A stretch of 64,000 nt of DNA from Sphingomonas sp. UV9 (lineage in GTDB: Bacteria > Pseudomonadota > Alphaproteobacteria > Sphingomonadales > Sphingomonadaceae), in assembly GCF_004101245.1 (NCBI RefSeq), contig NZ_SCIN01000003.1:310001-374000 (forward strand), given 5' to 3'. Below are positions 1 to 8,151 of the stretch, in pieces; the first letter of the stretch is position 1, and every line of letters begins with the position of its first letter. The position numbers were made by a program, and so were the translations under genes. The notes beneath the pieces are model-generated. The model made no database searches and had not been told where the DNA came from. It saw only the letters and a list, made by a program, of their open reading frames with translations.

Positions 1-40
1 CCACAGATCCCTTGAGGTTCAATCGCTGCATGTTGAGCAT
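1..40 (-). CDS. Possible start of a divergent gene (partial)
   Basis: On the minus strand an ATG at 40 opens a frame that runs off the left edge, with a second in-frame ATG at 31; it reads MLNMQRLNLKGSV. A GGACG-like ribosome-binding site lies just upstream. Divergent orientation to the TetR gene, with the shared palindrome at 67-88 between them, is the usual layout for a TetR-controlled efflux or enzyme operon. Only 13 codons are visible, so no function can be assigned and the gene itself is inferred. Confidence 0.3.
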   Translation of the reverse strand, partial: MLNMQRLNLKGSV

Positions 41-66
41 CCCGACGTCCGTGCAGATGAGTTCGT

Positions 67-88
67 GCGGAATGAACGTTCATTCCGC
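67..88. promoter_or_regulatory. 22-bp perfect palindrome, likely TetR operator
   Basis: The core GGAATGAACGTTCATTCC (69-86) extends by two more paired bases on each side to a 22-bp perfect palindrome. It sits 63 bp upstream of the TetR start and 26 bp upstream of the possible divergent start. Palindromes of the form TGAACG/CGTTCA are typical operators of TetR/AcrR-type repressors, so autoregulation plus control of the divergent gene is the likely role. The palindrome is seen directly; the protein that binds it is inferred. Confidence 0.7.
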
Positions 89-151
89 TTGCCTGCCCGC
101 TAGGATTGTGCGAGCGGCGGGTCAATTAAAAAACGCATCGGGAATTCTGTT

Positions 152-736
152 TTGAGTGCAGTGCAGCAAGAGAAGTGTAGCCGGGAGCGTATTGTCGCCA
201 CGGCCCGACATCTGTTTGCGACTCAAGGCTTTCACCAGACGCCGATGTCCGAACTGGCGCAGGCCGCCGAGGTGTCGGTGGGTCAGATCTATCGTCTGTT
301 CACCGGCAAGAATGCGGTGATCCAGGCGATCGTGATGCAGGATGCGATCGGCAAGGCCGCCGAAATGCAGACGACGAACGACTCGGTCAAGTCGGGCAGA
401 TTGTCGATCGAGGACGGATTCATCGAGCTGACCAGACGCGCCTTGTCGAAGGGCGACGAGGCGCTGTCGTTCGAGATCATGGCGGAGGCGCACCGCAACA
501 CCGAAGTCGCCGACACCATCGCCGACCTGTGCAGGGGGTTTCGACGGATAATCCGCGATCTCGCTTGCGTCGCCAATCCCGACCTGTCCGACGACGGCCT
601 CGAGGGCGCAGAGGAGATGATCCTCGCCTTCATGTTCGGCCTCGGCCACCGGACCTTGTCGCGGCCGAAATTGTCGGATGACGAGACAGCGCGGCTCACT
701 GGCCGCATGATCCTGGCAGCGGTACGCGCGCTCTGA
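152..736 (+). CDS. TetR/AcrR family transcriptional regulator
   Basis: A 194-residue protein of normal TetR size. The N-terminus (about residues 11-57) is a TetR helix-turn-helix: RERIVATARHLFATQGF, then MSELAQAAEVSVGQIYRLF, then KNAVIQAI. The C-terminal ligand and dimer domain is diverged, so the inducer cannot be predicted. The frame opens at TTG 152 with only a weak GGGA upstream; GTG 161 is an alternative. The 22-bp palindrome at 67-88 is the obvious operator and suggests autorepression together with control of a divergent gene outside the window. Confidence 0.88.
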   Translation: MSAVQQEKCSRERIVATARHLFATQGFHQTPMSELAQAAEVSVGQIYRLFTGKNAVIQAIVMQDAIGKAAEMQTTNDSVKSGRLSIEDGFIELTRRALSKGDEALSFEIMAEAHRNTEVADTIADLCRGFRRIIRDLACVANPDLSDDGLEGAEEMILAFMFGLGHRTLSRPKLSDDETARLTGRMILAAVRAL

Positions 737-737
737 A

Positions 738-762
738 ATCCTCCCCCCGGCGGGGGAGGATC
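738..762. terminator. Hairpin between convergent genes
   Basis: A GC-rich inverted repeat, ATCCTCCCCCC / GGGGGAGGAT, lies just after the TetR stop and just before the stop of the convergent response-regulator gene. There is no long T-run, so it may act as a bidirectional structural terminator. It also resembles the arm of repeat family H at 3849 and 50879. Confidence 0.45.
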
Positions 763-768
763 AGACGG

Positions 769-1815
769 CTATTTTACTGCCGCGCGCAGGGTGGCGCGGA
801 CGCCGGTGTGGCTGGGGTCGTATTCGACGATCGACTGCAGGCTCTGCGCCATCGCCTTGATCAGTTTCGTGCCGAGCCCTGTGCCGCGGGGCACGGCGCC
901 TTCCGGTATGCCGCAGCCATCGTCTTCCACCGCCAGCAAGAAGATATCGTCGTCGATCCGGCGTAGCGCGACTCGGACTTCGCCGCCGCCGGTGGGGTAG
1001 GCGTATTTGCACGCGTTGGTGACGAGTTCGGTGACGATCACGCCGAGCGACACCGCGCGATCGGTGGGTAGGCGGATCGGTTCGGCAGCGAGGCTGAGCG
1101 CGCGAGGGAGCGCGTCGGTCGACCAGGTCTCGGCGAGTTCGTCGACCAGCGCACCGAGATATTCCTGCATGTCGACGCTCTCGACATCGTTGCTGGTATA
1201 GAGCCGCCGGTGAACCTGCGCGATCGCCTGGATGCGGCGCTGCGTATCCTCCAGCGCCTCTCGCGCGGACGGATCGGTCAGCGCGGTCGCCTGGAGCCGA
1301 ACCATCGCCGAGACGAGCTGCAGCGAGTTGGCGACACGGTGGTTCACCTCGCCGAGCAACGCCTCGAGGCGGGCGTTGCTGGCGCGCAAATCCGCCTCGG
1401 CGGACGCTTTCTGTTGTTCCAGCACCGACCGGGCGCGGACCTGTTCGAACGAGGCCGCGAGCAGGTCGAAGAAATCGTCGCCGACCGTCTTCACGACGTA
1501 ATCGGCGGCGCCGGCCTTGAGCGCGGCGACCGCGATGCGGCCTTCCTCGGAGCCGGTGACGTACACGATCGGCGGGTGATCGGGCAGGCGACGGAGCGCT
1601 TCGAGCGTCTCCAGGCCGTCCATGCCGGGCATGTAGTGATCGACCGCGATCAGGTCGAAGCGCTCGCCGGCGGCCTTGACCACGCCCTCCGCGCCGGTCT
1701 CGGCGACCGTCATGCGGTAGCCGCGACGTTCGAGCGCACGCGCCGCCAGCCGCCGGATACCGGCGTCGTCGTCGATGTAGAGGACGCTTATGGGCAAGGC
1801 GGCGGACGTCGGCAT
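769..1815 (-). CDS. Receiver domain fused to HWE/HisKA_2-type histidine kinase
   Basis: A 348-residue cytoplasmic signalling protein. Residues 9-125 are a CheY-like receiver with acidic pocket DDD (15-17), phospho-acceptor D59 in AVDHYMPGMDG and K109. A coiled linker follows, then a HisKA_2/HWE-type phosphoacceptor region with H159 in EVNHRVANSLQL, and a HATPase domain with N-box ELVTNACKYAYP and G-box DDGCGIP. It is the last gene of a three-gene operon; its ATG overlaps the upstream stop (TGATG). A receiver ahead of a kinase suggests that a phosphorelay input controls its kinase activity. The output partner is not in the window. Confidence 0.88.
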   Translation of the reverse strand: MPTSAALPISVLYIDDDAGIRRLAARALERRGYRMTVAETGAEGVVKAAGERFDLIAVDHYMPGMDGLETLEALRRLPDHPPIVYVTGSEEGRIAVAALKAGAADYVVKTVGDDFFDLLAASFEQVRARSVLEQQKASAEADLRASNARLEALLGEVNHRVANSLQLVSAMVRLQATALTDPSAREALEDTQRRIQAIAQVHRRLYTSNDVESVDMQEYLGALVDELAETWSTDALPRALSLAAEPIRLPTDRAVSLGVIVTELVTNACKYAYPTGGGEVRVALRRIDDDIFLLAVEDDGCGIPEGAVPRGTGLGTKLIKAMAQSLQSIVEYDPSHTGVRATLRAAVK

Positions 1816-2258
1816 CAGCTCTCGACGTCGGGAACCTGGATCACCGACAGGAACAGCCCGAGCTGGCGGATCGCCTGCGCGAAACTCTCATAGTTCACGG
1901 GCTTGGTGATGTAGACGTTGCAGCCGAGATCGTAGCAGCGCTCGATCTCGACCTTGTCGTCGGTGGTGGTCAGCACGACGACCGGCGTCCGCTTGAGCGG
2001 GCTGTTCTCGGCCTTGATCCGCGCCAGGATATCGGTGCCGCTCATGTCGGGCAGGTTGAGATCGAGCAGGATCATCGCCGGGCCGCTCTTGGCCGGGCCG
2101 TCGACCGCGTTGAACAGGAAATCCAGCGCGGTGGTGCCATCGGTGAAATGCTTGATATCGTTCAGGATACCCGCGCGCCGGATGTTCTTCTCGATCAGCC
2201 GGGCATGGCCCTCGTCGTCCTCGATCATGACGATCCCGACGGTCTGGTGCTGGTTCAT
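1815..2258 (-). CDS. Single-domain response regulator (Rcp1/CheY-like)
   Basis: 147 residues made only of a receiver domain. The acidic pair is D14/D15 (MIEDDEGHARLI), the phospho-acceptor D66 (LLDLNLPDMSG), the switch Thr lies in VVLTTTDD and the conserved lysine is K119 (ITKPVN). The sequence resembles the Rcp1-type regulators that accompany phytochrome-like and CHASE-type kinases. Its ATG overlaps the stop of the upstream kinase (ATGA) and its stop overlaps the next gene (TGATG), so all three genes should be translated together. With no output domain it probably passes phosphate on or acts through protein contact. Confidence 0.9.
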   Translation of the reverse strand: MNQHQTVGIVMIEDDEGHARLIEKNIRRAGILNDIKHFTDGTTALDFLFNAVDGPAKSGPAMILLDLNLPDMSGTDILARIKAENSPLKRTPVVVLTTTDDKVEIERCYDLGCNVYITKPVNYESFAQAIRQLGLFLSVIQVPDVES

Positions 2259-3763
2259 GCCTTGATATCCTGAATCGACAATTCGGTGGGAAGGTTGAGG
2301 CGGAAGGTGGCGCCGTCGCCGAGCGTCGACTGGACGTCGATCGTGCCGCCGAGACGATAGGCGAGTGCGCGGACATGCGCGAGTCCGATGCCTTCGCCGG
2401 GCTGGTCCTGTTGCCCGGAGCGGCGGAACAGGTCGAACACGCGCTGATGGTCGCGCGGATCGATGCCGCGGCCGTTGTCGATCACCGACAGGATCACGCG
2501 GTTGCGATCCTTGTGCCCGGTCACGACGATCTCGCCGGGACGGCCGGGCTTGAGATACTTGGTCGCGTTCTCGATCAGGTTCGACAGGATCTGTTCGAGC
2601 GCAAGGCGATCTGTAACTACCGCCGGGATCGGCCGCTCGACGCGAACGGCCGCGCCGCGATCGTCGATGACGTGCTGGATCGATCCGATGATCGTGTCGA
2701 CCAGTTGCGCGGGGTCGACATGCTCGGGCGCGATCGTCCGGCGCCCTTCGCGCGAAAGCTTGAGGATGGCGTTGATCAGACGGTCCATCTTCTGCGTCGA
2801 GGTGCGGATGAAGCCGATCGCCTCGGGCAAATCCTCGCGCGCGGCCAGCCGGGCATCCTCGGTCATCAGCTGTGGCGCATCTGCTTCGACCCGGTCGATC
2901 AACTCGGCGAGCGGCGCGGCGGCGGTTGCGAGTTCGGCGGTGAAGCCCATCACGTTGACCAGCGGCGAGCGCAGGTCGTGGCTGACGATATAGGCGAAGC
3001 GCTGGATTTCCTCGTTCGCGCGGCTGAGATCGGCGGTGCGCTCGGTGACCTGCTCCTCGAGCGTCTCGTTCAGATCGCGCAGGCTGTCGCGCGAGGTGGC
3101 GAGATCGGCGGTGTAGCGGCGGATCACCAGGATCGCGAGGATCGCGACCACCAGCAGAAGGATCGCGGCGAGCCCGGCGGCCGAGAGGAACAACGCGCTG
3201 GTCTGTTGCTGGCGCTCGCTGCGGATCGCGAGCAGGCGCACTTCGTCGGCGGCCATCGCCTGCAACCGGTAGCGGATACCGCGCATCAGCGGCACGCTGG
3301 CATCGACCGCGAACCGACGCTGCGCTTCGGCGAGCCGACCGCCTGCGACCAGCGCGATCGATTCCGCCCGCAATGCGCGCAACCGATCGAGCCGGCGCTC
3401 GATCAGGTCGATCCGCTGCGTCTGGCGTGGATTGTCGCGGGTCTGGTCGCGCAGGCCGTCGATCGACGGACGGAGCAAGCCCGACGTTCGCGCATAGGAT
3501 GTGGCGAAAAGCGGCATGCCGGTCAGGACATAGCCGCGGCGCGCGGTTTCGGACTGCTCCATCTCGACCTGGAGCGTGGCGATCGCCTGACGCACGTCCT
3601 GCGTGTGCAGGATCTGCGCGGTGAAGGTGCGATTGCGGACCGTGATCCAGCCGATCGCGATCGCCGCGGCAGCCAGCGCGACGAAGCCGAGAGTCATGAA
3701 AGCGACCAGCCACCGCGCGACCCGACCTTCGGACGATGGCAAATTCAGGCGTACGCGGACCAT
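2255..3763 (-). CDS. Membrane sensor histidine kinase with CHASE3-like sensor
   Basis: A 502-residue kinase. Transmembrane helices at about 18-42 and 190-215 flank a periplasmic helical domain typical of CHASE3, containing QSETARRGYVLTG. A coiled-coil linker (about 220-255) leads to a HisKA domain with H262 (FAYIVSHDLRSPL), then a HATPase domain with the N-box NLIENATKY and G-boxes DNGRGID and GEGIGLAHV. This H-box type is shared with phytochrome-like kinases. It is the first gene of the HK-RR-RR/HWE-HK operon, and its stop overlaps the next ATG by ATGA. The stimulus is unknown. Confidence 0.92.
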   Translation of the reverse strand: MVRVRLNLPSSEGRVARWLVAFMTLGFVALAAAAIAIGWITVRNRTFTAQILHTQDVRQAIATLQVEMEQSETARRGYVLTGMPLFATSYARTSGLLRPSIDGLRDQTRDNPRQTQRIDLIERRLDRLRALRAESIALVAGGRLAEAQRRFAVDASVPLMRGIRYRLQAMAADEVRLLAIRSERQQQTSALFLSAAGLAAILLLVVAILAILVIRRYTADLATSRDSLRDLNETLEEQVTERTADLSRANEEIQRFAYIVSHDLRSPLVNVMGFTAELATAAAPLAELIDRVEADAPQLMTEDARLAAREDLPEAIGFIRTSTQKMDRLINAILKLSREGRRTIAPEHVDPAQLVDTIIGSIQHVIDDRGAAVRVERPIPAVVTDRLALEQILSNLIENATKYLKPGRPGEIVVTGHKDRNRVILSVIDNGRGIDPRDHQRVFDLFRRSGQQDQPGEGIGLAHVRALAYRLGGTIDVQSTLGDGATFRLNLPTELSIQDIKA

Positions 3764-3848
3764 GGATTGCGCTGTAAGGGAGTGCCGATCGTTACACCAG
3801 CGATACTGCCTTGCCGCAGAGTAATCGGGGGTTTGCCGGGTCGTCCTA

Positions 3849-3972
3849 ATCCTCCCCCTGGCAGGGGGAGATGGCTGGCGCTTGCCAGGCGGAGGGGGAG
3901 GGGGATGAAACGTGTGTTCCGGGTCCTCCCCCTCCGACGCCTACGGCGCCACCTCCCCCTGGCGGGGGAGGA
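3849..3972. repeat. Inverted-repeat element, family H
   Basis: Arms built from CCTCCCCCTGGC / GCGGGGGAGG surround a spacer that itself contains CCCCTCCGACGCCTACGGCGCCACC. A very similar element lies at 50879-51004. It fills most of the gap between the kinase start and the exonuclease stop and has no coding potential. Confidence 0.8.
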
Positions 3973-3984
3973 TCGAACGCCACT

Positions 3985-4773
3985 CTACAACAGCAGATCC
4001 TGCGCGCTGGCCTTGCCGACGCGGCCGCCGCCGCTGCGCCGGTCCGCCTCATGGTTGGCGGTGAAGCGGATGTCGGGGTCGCGATCGGTGAGGAACGCCA
4101 TCAGCGTCTCGTGATCGAGTTCGGACCATTCCTTGCCGCGATCTGGGCCGTAGCGGACGCGAGGGATGAGCCCCGGATCGCGCGACCATTCGACCAGTTG
4201 CGCGAAGCTCGCCTCGTTGAGCATGTCGCGCAAGTGGAACGCGGTCACATACGCGTCGGGAAACGCACGATGCGCGGGCAGGCCGCGCTCATGCTCCAAA
4301 CCCTGCGGCGTGCGCCAATAGCGCAGAACCTGGTTCGAGAAGCTCGGGCTGTCGGGCCAGAGCCGCAACGCGCATTTCCAGGTGCAGATCCATTCGGCGT
4401 CGCGGGTCAGCGCGGGGGTACAGAATTTCTGCTCGAAATCGGCGCGGTGCGCGGCGAGCGCGAGACGGCGCGGCCAGGGATCGAGAACTTGGCGGGCGCA
4501 GTCGTGCCACCACGGCGCTTCGGCGACATGCTCGTCGAGGATATGGTGGATCGCCTGCGTCACCGGCGGGATCAGGCGGCCGGGATTGACGAGCAGGCTG
4601 CCGCCTTCGCCGTAGATCTCCCAGCGGCCGTCCTCGCCGAGCGCGACGTCCTGCCAGCCGATCTCGCAGACGCCGTGCGCGGGCGGGGCCGAGCCGGTGG
4701 TCTCCAGGTCGACGACCCGGATCATCTGCGGCTGCGGTTTGGGCTTTGGATAGGGTGGCGCCATGCCCGCCAT
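3985..4773 (-). CDS. DnaQ-like 3'-5' exonuclease
   Basis: 262 residues. All three DEDDh exonuclease motifs are present: Exo I VDLETTG near residue 21, Exo II as AHRADFEQKF, and Exo III as AHRAFPDAYVT. The fold matches the DnaQ/exodeoxyribonuclease X-like family that trims DNA 3' ends in repair. The protein is longer than a bare exonuclease domain; the C-terminal 70 residues (WSELDHETLMAFL onward) look like the small helical tail seen in ExoX-like proteins. The start is uncertain: ATG 4773 or 4764, or an internal ATG just before IRVVDLETTG. It is close upstream of nothing on its strand, so it may be monocistronic. Confidence 0.85.
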   Translation of the reverse strand: MAGMAPPYPKPKPQPQMIRVVDLETTGSAPPAHGVCEIGWQDVALGEDGRWEIYGEGGSLLVNPGRLIPPVTQAIHHILDEHVAEAPWWHDCARQVLDPWPRRLALAAHRADFEQKFCTPALTRDAEWICTWKCALRLWPDSPSFSNQVLRYWRTPQGLEHERGLPAHRAFPDAYVTAFHLRDMLNEASFAQLVEWSRDPGLIPRVRYGPDRGKEWSELDHETLMAFLTDRDPDIRFTANHEADRRSGGGRVGKASAQDLLL

Positions 4774-4791
4774 GTGGGGACAAAAGCGCGC

Positions 4792-5247
4792 TTAATCCAG
4801 CGCGTATGCGTCCTCATGGTCGATATCCATCTCGCGGACGCCACGGCGCTGGCGCGCGCGGTCGACGAGCTTGCGCAGGCCTTCGCGGCGGTCGCGTGCC
4901 ATCGGGATATCGCGCAGGGTAAACTCGCCGCCGGACGTGGTGCGGTCGCTGGAGGTGAGGATGATCGTGCCGATGTCGGTCATCTGGTTGAGCAGCGAAT
5001 AGCCGAGCCGGACGTCCTTGATCCGGTAGAGCTCGATCTCGTCGATCGTCTTGAACAGGATGCCGCGTTTGATGATCAGGCGCTGGTCGGTGATCTCGTA
5101 GGAGGCGCTGCGGTTCTTGAGCCAGCGTACGCCGATGATGACGAAACCGACGCCGGCCAGGCAGGCGAGTAGCGTTCCCCAACCCGCGAAGCTGCCGAGC
5201 AGCCAGCGGCGCGTGCTGGACCGGAATTCGTCGACTGGGCGCTCCAC
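4792..5247 (-). CDS. PH domain-containing membrane protein (YdbT-like)
   Basis: 151 residues with one hydrophobic hairpin (WLLGSFAGWGTLLACLAGVGFVIIG region) followed by a bacterial PH domain (bPH2/YdbT type) carrying YEITDQRLIIKRGILFKTIDEIELYRIKDV. GTG 5247 is chosen because AGGAGA lies about nine bases upstream. A longer ATG-initiated frame exists, but its extra N-terminus is low-complexity Pro/Thr and has no such site. The family is found in membranes but its function is not well known. It is 18 bp upstream of the exonuclease gene and may be co-transcribed with it. Confidence 0.85.
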   Translation of the reverse strand: MERPVDEFRSSTRRWLLGSFAGWGTLLACLAGVGFVIIGVRWLKNRSASYEITDQRLIIKRGILFKTIDEIELYRIKDVRLGYSLLNQMTDIGTIILTSSDRTTSGGEFTLRDIPMARDRREGLRKLVDRARQRRGVREMDIDHEDAYALD

Positions 5248-5350
5248 GTGGGGGTGTCTCCTGGGGGTTGAGCGGACGGTAGGCGTGGGGGGTGGTGTGT
5301 CAATCGGTTCGGTTGTGCGGGTGGCTGGGCTAGCGAACCTCCCCGACTGC

Positions 5351-5456
5351 ACCACCCCGGCGAAGGCCGGGGCCCAAGTGGAAAGGTGGGCGTAACGGCG
5401 TGCTGCACTCCGTTAGCGACGTTCCCCAATTGGGCCCCGGCCTTCGCCGGGGTGGT
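5351..5456. repeat. Inverted-repeat element, family A
   Basis: 106 bp. The left arm ACCACCCCGGCGAAGGCCGG and right arm CCGGCCTTCGCCGGGGTGGT are complementary, with inner GGGCCC/CAATTGGG sequences and a spacer containing CGTTA. It lies between convergently spaced minus-strand genes. Other family A copies are at 28090, 31811, 47586, 51091 and 54876. Confidence 0.9.
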
Positions 5457-5464
5457 GGATTTGG

Positions 5465-6838
5465 TTAAGCAGCCACCCGGGTCACGCTGCTTTTCGCGAG
5501 CTGTGCATCGACCTCGGCAAGTAGCGCAGCCAGCGCCGCCTCCGTCTTCGCTTCAGCGCGAACCGTGAGCATTGCCTGCGTGTTCGACGCGCGGAGCAGC
5601 CACCATCCGTCGGCGGTCGTCACGCGCGCGCCGTCGGTGAGGTCCATCTCCACACCCTCGCTCTCCAACCGCGCGATCACCTCGTCCACGACCGCGAACT
5701 TGCGCGCGTCGGCAACCGGAAAGCGCAAATCCGGCGTCGCCACCAGCGCCGGCATCGCATCGCGCAATTCCGTCAGCGAGCGTCCCGACAGATGCACCGC
5801 GCGAATCAACCTGACGGCAGCGTACTGCGCATCGTCGAAGCCATAATACTCGCCAGCGAAGAACAAATGCCCGCTGAGTTCTCCTCCCAAAGGTGCCCCG
5901 GTACGGGTCATCGCCTGCTTCATCAGGCTGTGGCCGGTCGCGGCCATCACCGGCTCGCCGCCCAACTCCGCGATTCGGTCGAACAGCGCCTGGCTCGACT
6001 TCACGTCGGCGACGATCGGCGCGCCGGGGTGCTCGCGCAGCGCAGGCTCGACCAATATGGAGAGAATCTGATCGCCCCAGATCACGCGGCCCACCGCGTC
6101 GACGGCACCGATTCGGTCACCATCGCCGTCGAACGCCAGTCCGAAATCGAGGTTCTTGTCCGCGACCAGGCGTTGCAGATCGGCGAGGTTCGCCTCTTCG
6201 GTAGGATCGGGATGATGGTTGGGAAAATTGCCGTCGATATCGGCGAAGATCACATGATGCTCACCCGGCAGGCGCTGGACGAGTTTCTCAATGATCGGGC
6301 CGGCGGCGCCGTTGCCGGTGTCCCAGCCGATCCGGTATGCGCCGCCCTCGTATCCCGCGATCAGCCGGTCGGCATAGGCGTCGATCACGTCGGCGGTCGT
6401 CACTTCGCCGGCCCCTTCGCTCCACGCGCCCGACGCGGCGAGGGCGGCGAGATCCTGGATGTCGTCGCCGAAAAATGGGGCGTGGCGCAGCACCATCTTG
6501 AAGCCGTTATACTCGGGGGGATTGTGGCTGCCGGTTACCTGGATGCCGCCATCCACTTCTAGCGTCGCCTCGGCGAAATATAGCATCGGTGAGGTGCTGA
6601 GGCCGATCCGAACGACGTCGACGCCGCCTGCGACGAGGCCGGACACGAGCGCGGCTTCCAGTTCCGGCGACGAATTGCGGCCATCATAGCCGACGGCGAC
6701 GCGGCGGCCGCCGATGGCGCGGATACGGGTAGCGAACCCGCGACCGATCGCGATTGCATCCGCCGGACCGAGCGCTTTCCCGACAATCCCGCGGATGTCG
6801 TATTCGCGGAGCGAGGTGGGGTCGAACTGATGCGTCAT
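5465..6838 (-). CDS. Phosphomannomutase/phosphoglucomutase
   Basis: 457 residues, the normal length for the alpha-D-phosphohexomutase family. It interconverts hexose 6- and 1-phosphates to feed nucleotide-sugar synthesis for surface polysaccharides. The phosphoserine loop is VTGSHNPPEYNGFKM (S104), the metal loop is DGDGDRIG, the sugar-binding loop is GGELSGHLFF, and the phosphate-binding loop is near RASNTQAMLTVRAEA. ATG 6838 is preceded by GGAGAGAGG. A longer frame reaching back to 6973 is only the translated family B repeat upstream. Likely algC/manB-like; which sugar is preferred cannot be read. Confidence 0.93.
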   Translation of the reverse strand: MTHQFDPTSLREYDIRGIVGKALGPADAIAIGRGFATRIRAIGGRRVAVGYDGRNSSPELEAALVSGLVAGGVDVVRIGLSTSPMLYFAEATLEVDGGIQVTGSHNPPEYNGFKMVLRHAPFFGDDIQDLAALAASGAWSEGAGEVTTADVIDAYADRLIAGYEGGAYRIGWDTGNGAAGPIIEKLVQRLPGEHHVIFADIDGNFPNHHPDPTEEANLADLQRLVADKNLDFGLAFDGDGDRIGAVDAVGRVIWGDQILSILVEPALREHPGAPIVADVKSSQALFDRIAELGGEPVMAATGHSLMKQAMTRTGAPLGGELSGHLFFAGEYYGFDDAQYAAVRLIRAVHLSGRSLTELRDAMPALVATPDLRFPVADARKFAVVDEVIARLESEGVEMDLTDGARVTTADGWWLLRASNTQAMLTVRAEAKTEAALAALLAEVDAQLAKSSVTRVAA

Positions 6839-6882
6839 TGGCCTCTCTCCGATTTCAGTGGCGTATGGGATTGCCTTACCAC

Positions 6883-6974
6883 CGTCACCCCGGACTTGTT
6901 CCGGGGGCCACGGGACCGCGCACTCAAGACTATCGAGCGCACGGAACGGTGGATGCCGGAACGAGCCCGGCATG
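6883..6974. repeat. Inverted-repeat element, family B
   Basis: About 92 bp with arms CGTCACCCCGGACTTGTTCC and GGAACGAGCCCGGCATGGCG, nearly complementary. It lies upstream of the phosphomannomutase gene and downstream of the J-domain gene. Other family B copies are at 9419, 14702 and 37962. Confidence 0.8.
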
Positions 6975-6982
6975 GCGCAGGG

Positions 6983-7237
6983 TTAGCCGCGCCGCTTGAG
7001 CAACAGGTCGCGCGCGGCGTTGACGCGGCGGGTCAGGTCGGTCGATCCGCCGCGGTCGGGGTGGACCGACGCGATCAGCCGCCGGTGCGCGCTGCGGATT
7101 GCGTCGGCGTCCGCGCCGCGATCGATACCCAAAATAGAAAGGGCTTCCGTTTCATCGGTCACGACCCGCTGCTTCGGCTTTGGCCGGAGATAATGCCACG
7201 CCGCCCAAATGAAGAGCGCGGCGATGATCCACTTCAC
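6983..7237 (-). CDS. Membrane-anchored J-domain protein
   Basis: 84 residues. An N-terminal helix (WIIAALFIWAAWHYL) is followed by a compact J-domain ending in the diagnostic motif VHPDRGG and the helix TRRVNAARDLLLKRRG. The arrangement (one TM helix, then a C-terminal J-domain) resembles Pam18/Tim14-type co-chaperones. GTG 7237 overlaps the stop of mipZ (GTGA), so translation is probably coupled to mipZ. It should recruit an Hsp70 (DnaK) to the inner membrane; any link to division is inference from position. Confidence 0.82.
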   Translation of the reverse strand: MKWIIAALFIWAAWHYLRPKPKQRVVTDETEALSILGIDRGADADAIRSAHRRLIASVHPDRGGSTDLTRRVNAARDLLLKRRG

Positions 7238-8070
7238 GCTGCCACGTCCGGGGCCCGCTCGGCGATCACCTCGGGCAGCTGCAACGCCGCCATCATCTCG
7301 CGCAGCTCCTGGCGCGCGGCGACATGCGCCAGGCCCATGCTGCCGAACGCCTTCGAATCGATCATCGTCAGGCCGGCGGGGAACATCTCGCGGTAGATCA
7401 CGCGCTCGCCGAGCCCCGGGATGATCCGGAAACCGACGCGCTTGGCGAGTTGCGCCAAGGCATCCGACACGCGGCGCATGTTGCGCGCCTCGATATGCTG
7501 GAGGCGGTTGCGCAGCACAACCCAGTCGATCGTCGTGCCGTCGGCGCGCGCGCGCTGTTTCCGCGCATCCCAGATGAGTTCGGAATAGAAGCTCGGGCGC
7601 GTCACCTGATAGGTCTCGGCATCGACCTGCCCGATCAGGTCGAAGTCGACGAAGCTGTCGTTCATCGGCGTGACGAGCGTGTTCGCCAGCGCCGCAGCGG
7701 TGCGCGCGAACGGATCGTCGCGGCCCGGCGTGTCGACGACGAGGAAGTCCGACCCCGCGCTCAGCGAATGCCACAGATCCTCGAACTGGTCCTCGGTCTG
7801 CGCCGACAGCGTCGCGTGGCGCGGCATCGGCAGGATCGAGCCGTTGCGCTTCATCGTCTCGGCGCGGTTGTCGAGATAGCGGCCGACGGTGCGCTGGCGG
7901 TGATCCAGATCGAGACACGCGACGCGCGCACCCTTCGCGGCGAGCGCGATCGCGACGTGCACTGCGGTCGTCGACTTGCCCGTACCGCCCTTCTCGTTGG
8001 CGAACACGATGACGTGCGTCGGTACCGACGGGGCAACATGCGTCGAAGGTTGGGAAGAATCCGGGCCCAT
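7234..8070 (-). CDS. mipZ: Division-plane positioning ATPase MipZ (ParA/MinD family)
   Basis: About 278 residues. The deviant Walker A FANEKGGTGKSTT, the Walker B-like FLVVDTPGRDDPF and the C-terminal region match MipZ. In Alphaproteobacteria MipZ forms a gradient from ParB at the poles and keeps FtsZ at mid-cell. ATG 8070 is listed; TTG 8076 is an alternative with better-placed AAGGAA upstream. The gene overlaps a J-domain gene downstream and is divergent from panC. The 81-bp gap between mipZ and panC must hold both promoters. Confidence 0.92.
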   Translation of the reverse strand: MGPDSSQPSTHVAPSVPTHVIVFANEKGGTGKSTTAVHVAIALAAKGARVACLDLDHRQRTVGRYLDNRAETMKRNGSILPMPRHATLSAQTEDQFEDLWHSLSAGSDFLVVDTPGRDDPFARTAAALANTLVTPMNDSFVDFDLIGQVDAETYQVTRPSFYSELIWDARKQRARADGTTIDWVVLRNRLQHIEARNMRRVSDALAQLAKRVGFRIIPGLGERVIYREMFPAGLTMIDSKAFGSMGLAHVAARQELREMMAALQLPEVIAERAPDVAA

Positions 8071-8151
8071 GGCCAACGCGCGTTTCCTTATTGATCGTAA
8101 CAGTCACCCTTCATAGAAGCCGCGACCGCACTTATCGAGTAGGAGTTTCAC

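Noticed and set aside
2375..4114. Long plus-strand open frame (579 codons) across the kinase and exonuclease genes
   Set aside because: It is antisense to a complete, motif-bearing histidine kinase, and its product is Arg/Asp/Gly-rich with no domain. High GC makes such frames common.
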